Of a stretch of 60,109 nt of DNA, positions 43,705 to 52,096 are shown piece by piece. Numbering within the stretch: position 1 is the first letter of the stretch; each line of letters opens with the position of its first letter. The notes under the pieces are model-generated. The model worked only from the letters and a program-made list of their open reading frames with translations, searched no databases and had not been told where the DNA came from. The stretch is from the NCBI GenBank assembly GCA_900770925.1, contig CAAGLY010000004.1, positions 1 through 60,109 on the forward strand, read 5' to 3'. A program made the translations under genes and the position numbers. This DNA is from Bacilli bacterium. Lineage in GTDB: Bacteria > Bacillota_I > Bacilli_A > RFN20 > CAG-288.

Positions 43705-45512
43705 TTTTCCTTTTCCTTCTTTTTATGCCTTCTGTTTATCTCAAGAAGATCGTCATAGACATCGTTTGGAGTAAGAGAGTTCCTTCTCAGAAGGTCCTCG
43801 TTCTGTCCGCAGGGGATGAATTTATTCTCAAACGTATAGGATTTGAACTTTCCCTTATAGGAATGGGAGAAAAGATAGGAGGCTATCTTTTCACAGCTGC
43901 CCTCTTCTGTCGAATAAGGATCGTAAAGGAAGATGCGCTTATAGCCAAGGAGGTTAACCTGGTCAAGGATTGAATCATCGGGAAGGAGATCAATCCTCCT
44001 AAAGATATCGAATTTCTTATACCGCTTCCTCTTTTCCGCTAACCGCCTCCCTAATGGACCGATTGCAAGGAGAGCGTATTTTCCTTTGGAATAACGGTCC
44101 AATTCAAAGAAATCGCTCCTGCCCCTGATCTTCCTGTCTTTGATTTCCTTTTCCTTAGGAAGCCGCACAAAGAGAGGACTCTCTCTGGCGAAAGCACGCC
44201 TTTTCCTGATGTATTCAAAAGAAGATAAATCAAAAGGCATCCTTACTTTGCAGGAAGGGATTGTCTTAAGCCTAGACACATCATATAAGCCCTGATGACT
44301 TTCACCGTCTTCTCCGTTTAATCCGGCTTTTTCCACAAAGAAGAGAACCGGAAGCTTCTGACGGCAGACATCTTCCCTGATCTGATCATATCCGCGCTGG
44401 AGGAAGCTTGAGGAAATATCGACAATCGGCCTTTTGTTTTTTAAAGCAAGGCCAGCAGAGATTCCGATTGCGTTTTCTTCTCCGATTTCGGTGTTGATGC
44501 AACGGCCGGGGAACTGATTGAAGACTTCACTCAGTCCTGCTGAATAGATGGAATCCGGCGAGATAAGATAGATGTCCTTCTTTTTCTTCCTCTCGGAGAG
44601 GAGGAACTCCTCTTTCCGTTTTTCAAACGGATAGAGGGCATCCTTCTTATCTGTAAATCCGCTCTCGACACAGTGGTACTTACCGATAGTATCTTTCCTA
44701 GCTGGCGGGAATCCATATCCCTTAATGGTCCTTAAATGGACAATAACCGGGCCGTTTAAAGCCTGAAGCTTTGCTTTATTGAATGCTTCATCCCTCTTGT
44801 CGAAATCATGTCCGGAAATCGGACCGATGACCGGCAGGGCAAAATGGGTGAAGATAGAATCCGTCTTCTCATCCGATTTGATTTCCTGGAAATCATCGCG
44901 GGGAAGGTCAACTAAGGAGCTAGAATCAGCTAGCCTAGAGAAGTCCTTACGATAGGAGGAATATTCCCTAGTGAAAGAACCGCTGTTCTTTCCGATAGAC
45001 CTTCCGTTATCATTTAAAATCAGAATAAAACGGGTTAGATTCCTTCTTGAAAGCTGCTCTAGTCCTTCCCTAGCCATGCCGTTAAATAAAGAAGCGTCAC
45101 CGATGACAACAACTGTATAAGTTTCCCGCTTCTCTACTTTCTTCCTTGTTGCCCTTCCGATTGCGGTAGAGATACTATCTCCGGCATGCCCAGAATCATA
45201 CTGGTCTGCTTTCGATTCCGACCGCAGGCTAAAGGGAGAAAGTCCATTCGTCTTCCGGAGATGGAACAGCTTCCGGCCGGTTAAGAGCTTGTAGGCGTAC
45301 CTCTGATGGCCGACATCGAAGAGAATATCATCATAGAAAGGGTCAAAGGCACGGAGGAGAGAAATTGTCCTATCCGTAGAGCCTAGATTAGGTGAGAGAT
45401 GTCCGCCGTTACGGTTTACCGCATCGAAAATATCCCCTCTTAGCTCGAAAGAGAGCTGATTGAGTTCCTTTTCGGAATAGCTTTTTAGGGATTTGCGGTC
45501 CCGTTTCCTCAT
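43701..45512 (-). CDS. dxs: 1-deoxy-D-xylulose-5-phosphate synthase
   Basis: First MEP-pathway enzyme, thiamine-diphosphate dependent, 603 residues. Motifs are NGGHLSPNLG, FDVGHQMYAYKLLTGR, SGHAGDSISTAIGMA, ILNDNGMSI, GPISGHD and, in the transketolase half, EENAIGISAGLAL and SSSFLQRGYDQ with AGLNGEDGESHQG. The cofactor motif GDG reads GDAS, and the family VHK His is Tyr, so it is somewhat divergent. The M of GMA, GMSI and VMMP are AGG. Part of the xseA-xseB-dxs-recN order typical of Firmicutes; ispA is not present here. Confidence 0.92.
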   Translation of the reverse strand: MRKRDRKSLKSYSEKELNQLSFELRGDIFDAVNRNGGHLSPNLGSTDRTISLLRAFDPFYDDILFDVGHQRYAYKLLTGRKLFHLRKTNGLSPFSLRSESKADQYDSGHAGDSISTAIGRATRKKVEKRETYTVVVIGDASLFNGMAREGLEQLSRRNLTRFILILNDNGRSIGKNSGSFTREYSSYRKDFSRLADSSSLVDLPRDDFQEIKSDEKTDSIFTHFALPVIGPISGHDFDKRDEAFNKAKLQALNGPVIVHLRTIKGYGFPPARKDTIGKYHCVESGFTDKKDALYPFEKRKEEFLLSERKKKKDIYLISPDSIYSAGLSEVFNQFPGRCINTEIGEENAIGISAGLALKNKRPIVDISSSFLQRGYDQIREDVCRQKLPVLFFVEKAGLNGEDGESHQGLYDVSRLKTIPSCKVRMPFDLSSFEYIRKRRAFARESPLFVRLPKEKEIKDRKIRGRSDFFELDRYSKGKYALLAIGPLGRRLAEKRKRYKKFDIFRRIDLLPDDSILDQVNLLGYKRIFLYDPYSTEEGSCEKIASYLFSHSYKGKFKSYTFENKFIPCGQNEDLLRRNSLTPNDVYDDLLEINRRHKKKEKEK

Positions 45513-45724
45513 TATTCGTCCTCTCCGTCGACTTTATCCTGTACGGTTTTCTCTAATGCTGTTAATCGGCTGTCCCTCTCTTTCAGAAGGAGTTTCCCGT
45601 ACTGGTAAAGTTCGTTTGCCTTATCCAAAGCAAGAGAATCCTGGCTTAGTTCTTTCAGGGCATTCTCTTCCTCTTTCTCTAATTCTTCGTAGGTCAGTTT
45701 CTTCAGTTCATTTGCTTTCTTCAT
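45512..45724 (-). CDS. xseB: Exodeoxyribonuclease VII small subunit
   Basis: A 70-residue, nearly all-helical acidic protein. TYEELEKEEENALKEL, then a Leu-rich LALDKANELYQYGKLLLKERDS helix and a short charged tail fit XseB. The assignment rests on size, helix pattern and its place right after xseA; it overlaps the dxs start by one base. Confidence 0.8.
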   Translation of the reverse strand: MKKANELKKLTYEELEKEEENALKELSQDSLALDKANELYQYGKLLLKERDSRLTALEKTVQDKVDGEDE

Positions 45725-45735
45725 GTTTATTCCCT

Positions 45736-47010
45736 CTATTCGATCGTCGCTTTCTTGGTTCCGTCCGGATAAGTGATTTCAATCTTATCTCCTTTAAGCA
45801 GGTCTAAGACAGAAGTAATCTTCTTTCCATCCTTGAAGAGAAGAGCATATCCTTTTTCCTTGATGGATTCCGGATTATACAAGGCAATAATCTTTCCCCT
45901 GTTCTTTAGTTCTGAACGCTTCTGCGATAGGAGAGAAGAGTATAGGGAGTTTAAGCTTCCTTCCCTGCTTTCCTTTTCCCAGCGGAAACTATCTAAAACA
46001 TGCTGATAGGTATGGTTAAGAGAGGTAGTTTCTATAGCCAGATTTTTTCTTTTTTCCTTGATTCTGCTCGAAGGAGAAAGAGCATCGAGTCTTGATTTAA
46101 ACGAGGCAAGACCCCTTTCATAGGAGCGGACAATTCCTCTCCTTCCCTCATTAAGCTGCTGTTTGAAAGAAGCAAGCTCTTCCTGAACATCTTCCCTAGA
46201 AGGATTGATAAGACTTGCTCCTTCGGTTGGTGTGATCGCCTGCTTAGAAGAGACCCGGTCGGCAATCGCAATATCAATCGTATGTCCGATACAGGTAATG
46301 ACCGGAATCTTAGAAGTCGCAATGCTCCTGGCAAGCTCTTCATCATCGAAACAGCTTAGGTCTGTCTTGCTTCCGCCTCCTCGTCCGAGAAGAATGACAT
46401 CATAGTCCCCCTTCTTTGCTTTCTCTAAGGCTTTCACCCTGCTTTTGGCAGCATTTTCGCCCTGAACAAGACTAGGATAAAGGACCGTCGAGACAGGAAA
46501 ACGGCCATGGAGAGTCTTTAAGATATCCTGGTAGGCAGCTCCTTCTCTTGCGGTAATAATTGCCACCTTAGAACAGAATCTTGGAATCGGAAGCTTTCTT
46601 TCTTCTCGGAGATAACCGAGCTTATCAAGCTTCTTTAAGGTTTCCTGCTTTTTTAATAAGCTTTTACCGGATTGGCTCTGTACCCTTTTTAATTCAGTTG
46701 CCCAGAAGGTCAGAGAAGAACCATGGGGATAATAGCTTAAATCCCCTTTTACTTCGATGACATCCCCGATCTTGACTTCTTTCAAGGGTACATCGCTAGT
46801 GTAATAATAGCCCCTAGCAACCTTAAGGAGAGGAGAATTTGTCTCTTTTGTTCCTTGGTCGCCGAGGTCGATATAGGTGAACTTCCCGGGTTTAATGGAA
46901 TAGACTTCTCCGTAAACGGAGATGCCTTTAAAAGCAGGATTCTCAAAACACTGCTTGAGAATCGTAGCTAATTGCTTAACGGAAAAAGCCGAATCACTCT
47001 TTGGAAACAT
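45736..47010 (-). CDS. xseA: Exodeoxyribonuclease VII large subunit
   Basis: Nuclease subunit of ExoVII with an N-terminal OB-fold (FSVKQLATILKQ, YGEVYSIKPGKFTYIDLGD). The catalytic region has YPSLVQGENAAKS, VILLGRGGGSKTDL, FDDEELARSI, ITCIGHTIDIAIAD and TPTEGASL. At 424 residues it starts at the ATG 10 bases after AAGGTG. A TTG 7 codons upstream is also in frame but lies deeper in nusB. The C-terminal part is a coiled coil. Confidence 0.93.
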   Translation of the reverse strand: MFPKSDSAFSVKQLATILKQCFENPAFKGISVYGEVYSIKPGKFTYIDLGDQGTKETNSPLLKVARGYYYTSDVPLKEVKIGDVIEVKGDLSYYPHGSSLTFWATELKRVQSQSGKSLLKKQETLKKLDKLGYLREERKLPIPRFCSKVAIITAREGAAYQDILKTLHGRFPVSTVLYPSLVQGENAAKSRVKALEKAKKGDYDVILLGRGGGSKTDLSCFDDEELARSIATSKIPVITCIGHTIDIAIADRVSSKQAITPTEGASLINPSREDVQEELASFKQQLNEGRRGIVRSYERGLASFKSRLDALSPSSRIKEKRKNLAIETTSLNHTYQHVLDSFRWEKESREGSLNSLYSSLLSQKRSELKNRGKIIALYNPESIKEKGYALLFKDGKKITSVLDLLKGDKIEITYPDGTKKATIE

Positions 47011-47446
47011 AATCCGGAAGCACCTTATCAAGCAGCGCGTTCACGAATTTATAGTCTTCTTCGCTTAAAAAGTCCTTAGCAAGGTTGACGGCTTCGTTGA
47101 TGACGACCTTTCTCGGCGTATGGCGGACATAGTAGCCTTCGGAAATCGCCCTGAAGAGAAGTCCTTTCAAAACATCATCGATACGGTCGAATGTCCAGTT
47201 GACCAAATGGTCGCTAATCCTCTTTTTGATTTCATCATAGTGGTCTAAGGCATTGACATAGATCAGCCTTGAGAAGGGCGGGACTAGGTCAACAGTGGCG
47301 ACATTATACCTGTTCAGGATAATCTCTGTTGCATCATAGTCTTCGTTCTTTTCGGCAAACCTGATGACCTGGTATAAAGCCTGCCTGGTCTTCCTTCTTT
47401 CGTCTCTTCTGGAATAATTCTTCCTTTTCTTGATTTCCTGATTCAT
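46994..47446 (-). CDS. nusB: Transcription antitermination factor NusB
   Basis: All-helical 150-residue protein acting with NusE/S10 in rRNA antitermination. ARM-like basic N-terminus, RQALYQV, VNWTFDRIDDVLKGLLFRA and the C-terminal signature VVINEAVNLAKDF with YKFVNALLDKV match the family. Its end overlaps xseA by 17 bases, and its start overlaps the membrane-protein gene upstream by 4 bases. Confidence 0.93.
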   Translation of the reverse strand: MNQEIKKRKNYSRRDERRKTRQALYQVIRFAEKNEDYDATEIILNRYNVATVDLVPPFSRLIYVNALDHYDEIKKRISDHLVNWTFDRIDDVLKGLLFRAISEGYYVRHTPRKVVINEAVNLAKDFLSEEDYKFVNALLDKVLPDYVSKE

Positions 47447-47991
47447 TCTTTGATTTCTCCTTGGGCGACTTCATAGTCATGAACTCGTTTGACGACAACT
47501 TGGGAATAGGCAAGTAAGCCGATTCCTAAGACATGGATAATTCCGTTGACCAGCCTATCGGTCAGGCTCCTGATGAGAGGATAGCTTCCTCTAACAGAGA
47601 GGACAATGCAGGGAATCAGCCTTAAGAAATCGAGCAGTTCGACTAGCCTTGCGAAGAAAAGGATACGTCCTTTTCCTTTTCCTGCGAAATAGGAGGCAAA
47701 TACCCTGAATAAGCCAAGGGTAATGGTAACGACAGCCGATACCGAATAGATCCTCTTTAAATCGTATTTCGGGCTTATGCACCTTGCGCTAAGTGCAGAA
47801 GAGGAGAAGATTAAGCCAAGGGATGACCTTGAGTCGACATAGATTTTCGTATCATACTGGTTGAATTTAATGGAGGACTGAACGAGAATCTGACCGATGA
47901 AATAGAAGATGGCAAGCGCCCTAGGAACAACGATAAGGTAGCTGTAGATTTTCCGGCTTTTCTGATAGGTGTCCTGATTCTGGGTTTTCAT
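47443..47991 (-). CDS. Unidentified four- or five-helix membrane protein
   Basis: 182 residues with hydrophobic segments near 20-37, 57-70, 82-105, 110-130 and 140-160. Read with AGG = Arg, several helices contain Arg; read with AGG = Met (for example VVPMALAIFYFIG and ILFFAMLVELLDFLMLIP) they become normal membrane segments. The family is not recognised. It replaces folD or another gene in the usual asp23-nusB spacing and overlaps both neighbours by 1-4 bases, so it belongs to the operon. Confidence 0.65.
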   Translation of the reverse strand: MKTQNQDTYQKSRKIYSYLIVVPRALAIFYFIGQILVQSSIKFNQYDTKIYVDSRSSLGLIFSSSALSARCISPKYDLKRIYSVSAVVTITLGLFRVFASYFAGKGKGRILFFARLVELLDFLRLIPCIVLSVRGSYPLIRSLTDRLVNGIIHVLGIGLLAYSQVVVKRVHDYEVAQGEIKE

Positions 47992-48335
47992 TATTTGACA
48001 GGGTAGCAGCCAAGAAGCTGGACATCGACCTTAAGGGAGGCGATTTCCGTGGCTTCGAAGGCCTCATCGTAGACTTCCTTCTGGATGTCATTTAAAATCT
48101 TGGCATCGGACCCGATAGGAAGGAACAGACCGATGGTGATAGTGACTTTGTTCCTCTTGCTGATTTCGGCCTTGATAACGCCTTTTTTCTTTCCGTATTC
48201 AAGGGCAAAGGAAGGATTTTCCTTCCTCCTGTCGTTTAAGACATCTAAGGCAATCTGCTCAAACACTTTATTGGAGATTGCTATCAGACCTTTGACGGAA
48301 GACTTGTCTTCGTAATAGTTTTTCATTTCTTTCAT
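47991..48335 (-). CDS. Asp23/Gls24 (YqhY-like) envelope stress protein
   Basis: 114 residues with the Asp23 pattern VKGLIAISNKVFEQIALDVL near the start, a VTITIGLFLPIGSDAKI strand-helix and a VDVQLLG ending. Position next to nusB is the conserved yqhY place in Firmicutes, linked to membrane and lipid homeostasis there. A GGGAG site precedes the ATG. Two alternative ATG lie four codons apart. Confidence 0.8.
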   Translation of the reverse strand: MKEMKNYYEDKSSVKGLIAISNKVFEQIALDVLNDRRKENPSFALEYGKKKGVIKAEISKRNKVTITIGLFLPIGSDAKILNDIQKEVYDEAFEATEIASLKVDVQLLGCYPVK

Positions 48336-48339
48336 AGCT

Positions 48340-50475
48340 TTATACTCCCTTCCTGGATAAGGAAATTCGGTTTCTCTTCAGATCAATCGCAATGACTTTG
48401 ACTTTCACGATGTCGCCCGGCTTACCATAGCGGTGAGGGTCTTCTACCCGTCCGTTCCGGATTTCGCTTAGGTACACCAGTCCGTTGATTTCCACGCCGA
48501 TATCGACAAAGAAACCAAATCCCGTGACATTTCGGATTGTTCCTTCCCTGACCATGCCGACCTTTAAGTCCTTGATATCATTCACGCCTTCAAGCAGCTT
48601 TGCGCTCTTTGCATTAAGACGGGGATCACGGCTTGGCTGAATCAGCTCTTTGACTATGTCCTCTAAAGTCGGCCTTCCGACGGAGAACGTCTGACAGAGA
48701 GTCTCTTTATCCTTCCTCGTCAGATTCTTTAAGGCTTCTTTCCTCTCTTCATCATTCGGCTTAGCGAATTGTTTCCTGATTGACTTTGCAATCGGATAGG
48801 ATTCCGGATGAACGGCTGTATTATCTAACGGCTCCTTGCTCTCTGGAATACGGAGGAAGCCGGCGCAGTTCTCAAACGCCTTTGGGCCAAGATAGGGAAT
48901 CTTCAGCAATTCCTTCCGTGAAGTAATCGGACCATTCTCTTCCCGGTATTTGATGATGGACTCGGCAACCTTGCTCGAGATGCCAGAAACATAGCAGAGA
49001 AGAGAGGCAGAGGCCTGATTGAGGTTGACACCGACATAGTTGACGCAGTCTTCTACGACACCCTTTAATGCTAAGGAGAGCTTAGATTTATCGATATCGT
49101 ATTGATACTGCCCCACACCAATGGATTCCGGAGGAATCTTGACTAGCTCAGCAAGAGGGTCAAGCCTGCGCCGGGCAATGGAGACTGCCGAACGGAGATT
49201 TGGCTCATAGTCTGGGAACTCTTTCTGAGCCTCCTTAGTGGCAGACCAGATAGAGGCACCAGACTCCGAGACGATGGCAATCTCTAAGTCCTTGAATTCC
49301 GGAATTTCCTTCTTCCTCTGTTCCAGCAGAGCAAGGGATTCACGGCTTGCTGTACCATTTCCGAGCGAAACGGTAAAGGTGTTGTTTTTTATCCTTAAGC
49401 GTTTAAGGTCGGCAACTGCCCTTTCCTTTCCCCGCTGAGAATGGAAGGGGTCTTTTAGGACATAGGTATCGAGCACTTTTCCGTTCTCATCGATAAAGGC
49501 AAGCTTGCAGCCATGGGTAAAACCGGGATCAAAGCCTAAGATACGGCGTCCTTTTAAAGGCGGAACCATTAAAGTAGCACGCAGAGAAGATTTGAATTCC
49601 TGGATAGAATCCTCTGTTGCACTATCCCTTAAGGAAGAGAAGATATCGTTAGAGACAGAAGGAGAGATCAATCGGTCATAGCTATCCTTGATCCTCTCCT
49701 TCAGCCTCTCTTTGTATGGAGAGTCCTTAGGAAGTTCAAAGGTTTCTAGATGGGCAATGATCTTCTCATCGGGAAAGACGAATTTCTTTGCCAGACATTT
49801 CTTATTGACGCCGCGGTTAATGGCAAGGGTATTGTAGCTTTTCAGTTCAGAAATTTTCTTACTGTACTGGGCATAGTTGTCAAACGTATCAAGCGGAGCA
49901 TCTTTGACCTTGCTGGAAGTCAGATAGCCTTCTTTCAGGGCAAGATTTTTCCTGAAGAAGCGATAGTTCGGGTTATCGGAAATCTTTTCGGCAAGGATAT
50001 CAAGAGCGCCCTGGATTGCCTTATCGGCAGTCGGATAGCCTTCTGAGAGGTATTTCTTGGCTTCTTCCTTCAGGTTTCCGGTCTTATCCGTTAAAAGATA
50101 CTGGCTTAAGGGTTCAAGCCCGGCTGCCTTCGCCTTACTTGCACGGGTTGTCTTTTTCGGCTTATAAGGACGGTAGAGGTCTTCAAGCTTTGCCCTTGTC
50201 CTACAGGCATCGATATCGCTTAATAGCTTCAGATCATCGATTTTCTGATCGGCAAGAGACTTTAAGATAGTCTTCTTCCGTTCCTCTAGGTTCCGGTAGG
50301 AAACTAATTTCTCTTCGATGTCGCGCCTATTCTCATCCGTTAATCCGCCTGTCTCTTCCTTACGGTAACGGGCAATGAAAGGAACCGTATCGCCTTGGTC
50401 TAATAGGCTGACGGCTTTCTTGACATTAACCGGATTAAGATTCAGTTCGCTGGCAATCTGATTTAGGATATCCAT
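48340..50475 (-). CDS. tex: RNA-binding transcription accessory protein Tex
   Basis: 711 residues with Tex domains in order: N-terminal helix-turn-helix (VSLLDQGDTVPFIARYRKE), YqgF/RNase H-like fold (ILGFDPGFTHGCKLAFID), helix-hairpin-helix (LLKIPYLGPKAFENCAGF) and C-terminal S1 domain (NVTGFGFFVDIG), ending SLSMK with M as AGG. Start set at MDILNQIA, two bases after the lipoprotein stop and behind GAGGAG; a start 8 codons earlier overlaps that gene and lacks a site. Acts on RNA or transcription complexes. Confidence 0.93.
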   Translation of the reverse strand: MDILNQIASELNLNPVNVKKAVSLLDQGDTVPFIARYRKEETGGLTDENRRDIEEKLVSYRNLEERKKTILKSLADQKIDDLKLLSDIDACRTRAKLEDLYRPYKPKKTTRASKAKAAGLEPLSQYLLTDKTGNLKEEAKKYLSEGYPTADKAIQGALDILAEKISDNPNYRFFRKNLALKEGYLTSSKVKDAPLDTFDNYAQYSKKISELKSYNTLAINRGVNKKCLAKKFVFPDEKIIAHLETFELPKDSPYKERLKERIKDSYDRLISPSVSNDIFSSLRDSATEDSIQEFKSSLRATLMVPPLKGRRILGFDPGFTHGCKLAFIDENGKVLDTYVLKDPFHSQRGKERAVADLKRLRIKNNTFTVSLGNGTASRESLALLEQRKKEIPEFKDLEIAIVSESGASIWSATKEAQKEFPDYEPNLRSAVSIARRRLDPLAELVKIPPESIGVGQYQYDIDKSKLSLALKGVVEDCVNYVGVNLNQASASLLCYVSGISSKVAESIIKYREENGPITSRKELLKIPYLGPKAFENCAGFLRIPESKEPLDNTAVHPESYPIAKSIRKQFAKPNDEERKEALKNLTRKDKETLCQTFSVGRPTLEDIVKELIQPSRDPRLNAKSAKLLEGVNDIKDLKVGMVREGTIRNVTGFGFFVDIGVEINGLVYLSEIRNGRVEDPHRYGKPGDIVKVKVIAIDLKRNRISLSRKGV

Positions 50476-50477
50476 CT

Positions 50478-50930
50478 TTAGTTTTCGCTCCTCTGGCATT
50501 GGAAAAGATATTGTTCGTCTTTGCTGGTCAACAGGGCTTGGCAGGAAGTCACTTTGCTTTTGGAAGAAAAGTGGATTCCGATTGCCTTGACTTCCCGTTT
50601 TTCCTTGTTGCTTTCTCCTTCTGAAAGCATAGTGTAAGGAGCGTCATAGCCGATAAAGAAGACGTTATTCCCTTTATCCGGAGTAATCCTCCTTCTTGTC
50701 TGTTCCCTCTTCTTCGTGAATTTGAAGCAGTTGAAGGTATAGAGGAAAGTTCCGTTTTTCTCCTTTCCTAGGAATTCATAGGAAAAAGGAAGGTCGGAAG
50801 AGAAAGAAACAGAAGAAGTGTTCCTGCTTTCGATTAAGCCTCTGTCTTCTGAGATTAACTCAGAAGAGAGCTTTTTCTTGCAGGAACTGAGCAATAGGAA
50901 AGGAATCAATACAAAGAGCAATTTTTTCAT
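50478..50930 (-). CDS. Putative lipoprotein
   Basis: 150 residues with a lipoprotein signal peptide: MKK, a hydrophobic core (LLFVLIPFLLL) and lipobox LSSC at Cys17, so it is probably lipid-anchored on the outside of the membrane. The mature part is Ser- and Lys-rich, with no recognised domain. The expected mRNA is leaderless. Placed between the PP-loop-like gene and tex. Confidence 0.7.
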   Translation of the reverse strand: MKKLLFVLIPFLLLSSCKKKLSSELISEDRGLIESRNTSSVSFSSDLPFSYEFLGKEKNGTFLYTFNCFKFTKKREQTRRRITPDKGNNVFFIGYDAPYTMLSEGESNKEKREVKAIGIHFSSKSKVTSCQALLTSKDEQYLFQCQRSEN

Positions 50931-50936
50931 GGCTCT

Positions 50937-50945
50937 ATTTTACCA
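50937..50945 (-). promoter_or_regulatory. Extended -10 of the lipoprotein gene (leaderless)
   Basis: TGGTAAAAT on the minus strand, ending 6 bases before the ATG, the same distance as for dnaB, ispH and ispG. Confidence 0.5.
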
Positions 50946-50985
50946 TAATCCGGCTTATTATTCTTATTCTATGCAAGAGGAAAAA

Positions 50986-51909
50986 CTAGAGAATCTTAAA
51001 GGAATCGTCCTCTTTCAGGTCCCGGTGTTCTTTCTTTGCCTTGTCTAAGGCTCTCTTTTCCCGGTTTTCCTTATGGATAAGGAGATCTTTTTCCCTTCCT
51101 TCGGCTTCATAGGCGGAAAGGAAGGAAACCTCTTTCCCGTCTTTTTCGTAGCCTAAGATCTTCTCAGGATAGACGTTCCTGCTGCTCTTTAGGACATTAG
51201 CCTTTGTAAAAGGAGAATAGCTCTTTTCAAGCTGGTCTAAGAGAGAAGATGCCTTTTCCTCTAAGACTCTGTGTTTTTTTCTAGGGACATAAGGTATCTT
51301 CCTGGTTTCTAAGAACTTGATGATATCTTTTTTCTTCACGTACCTAAAAGGAGTGATGGAAATCAAAGAGAACCCGTCTTCTTCTGTCCTTTCTTTAGGA
51401 AGGGTAGTTTCTATCTTTCCCTGTCCGATAAAGTTATACCTATACTTGGAAAGATAATTTTCCCTTGTCAGGTTCTTTACCCAGTAATGGATATGGTATT
51501 TCTTTGCGAAATCCCTTATCCTTTCCTCTTCCTTATTGAGACGGGAATGGGAGGTAAGAATATGGTCAGACGGAATCTGACAGAGATCAAGAATCCGGTT
51601 ATAGGGAAAGCCTTCCTCTTTTCTCCAAAGAGGCGGATACTCTTTCCTGACATAGACTTCCGGGTAAAGGTCTGAATACCGGCTCCTCTTCCTAAAGAAA
51701 AGAAGGGAAAGGAGCGAAGCTTCGGAAAGATCATATTGGATCAGGACTTTCTGTCTGGGAAGAATCCTATCGAATTCTTTCCTTGCACGGGTGGAAGGAT
51801 GGACAAGGGAAAAACGGAAAGTCTTATCCAGGGTATGGAGGATATCTTCCCTTTTCAAAGTTTCCCTCTTCCCGCTTTCGTCTCTTTTTAGCTGTTTATT
51901 TTCGTTCAT
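50986..51909 (-). CDS. Degenerate PP-loop (TilS/TtcA-like) protein
   Basis: 307 residues, basic throughout. VLIQYDLSEASLLSLLFF lies where TilS/TtcA proteins have VLxxxSGGxDSxxLL, so the ATP pyrophosphatase loop is recognisable only in outline (DLSEAS for SGGKDS). SITPFMYVKKKDIIKFL (M is AGG) resembles the RPLxYVxxxDI stretch of this group. A long Lys/Glu tail ends it. If the homology holds, the ATP-binding loop is broken; it could also be an unrelated protein. First gene of the minus-strand run that ends at deoB. Confidence 0.4.
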   Translation of the reverse strand: MNENKQLKRDESGKRETLKREDILHTLDKTFRFSLVHPSTRARKEFDRILPRQKVLIQYDLSEASLLSLLFFRKRSRYSDLYPEVYVRKEYPPLWRKEEGFPYNRILDLCQIPSDHILTSHSRLNKEEERIRDFAKKYHIHYWVKNLTRENYLSKYRYNFIGQGKIETTLPKERTEEDGFSLISITPFRYVKKKDIIKFLETRKIPYVPRKKHRVLEEKASSLLDQLEKSYSPFTKANVLKSSRNVYPEKILGYEKDGKEVSFLSAYEAEGREKDLLIHKENREKRALDKAKKEHRDLKEDDSFKIL

Positions 51910-51921
51910 AGATTGCCTGAT

Positions 51922-51951
51922 ATTATACTAAACAACAAAAGGTACACTCAA
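51922..51951 (-). promoter_or_regulatory. Promoter of the PP-loop-like gene
   Basis: TTGAGT (51946-51951) and TATAAT (51922-51927) on the minus strand with an 18-base spacer. The ATG is 12 bases beyond the -10, so the leader is only a few bases. Confidence 0.6.
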
Positions 51952-52023
51952 AAAAAGAAAGCGCTTTAAATTATCCGGGTTGCTTAAACAACGGATTTTT
52001 TGAATCTGTTAGTTTTATTTCCT

Positions 52024-52051
52024 TTGACCCTTACCCTTAATCTACTATAAT
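52024..52051 (+). promoter_or_regulatory. Promoter of tandem pepC genes
   Basis: TTGACC and TATAAT separated by 16 bases, close to the sigma-A consensus. The leader to the first pepC is about 40 bases and contains AAGGAGA as ribosome site. Confidence 0.75.
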
Positions 52052-52096
52052 TTAAAGCTGTGTCTACAATCTTTAAAGAAGGAGATAGATAAATAT

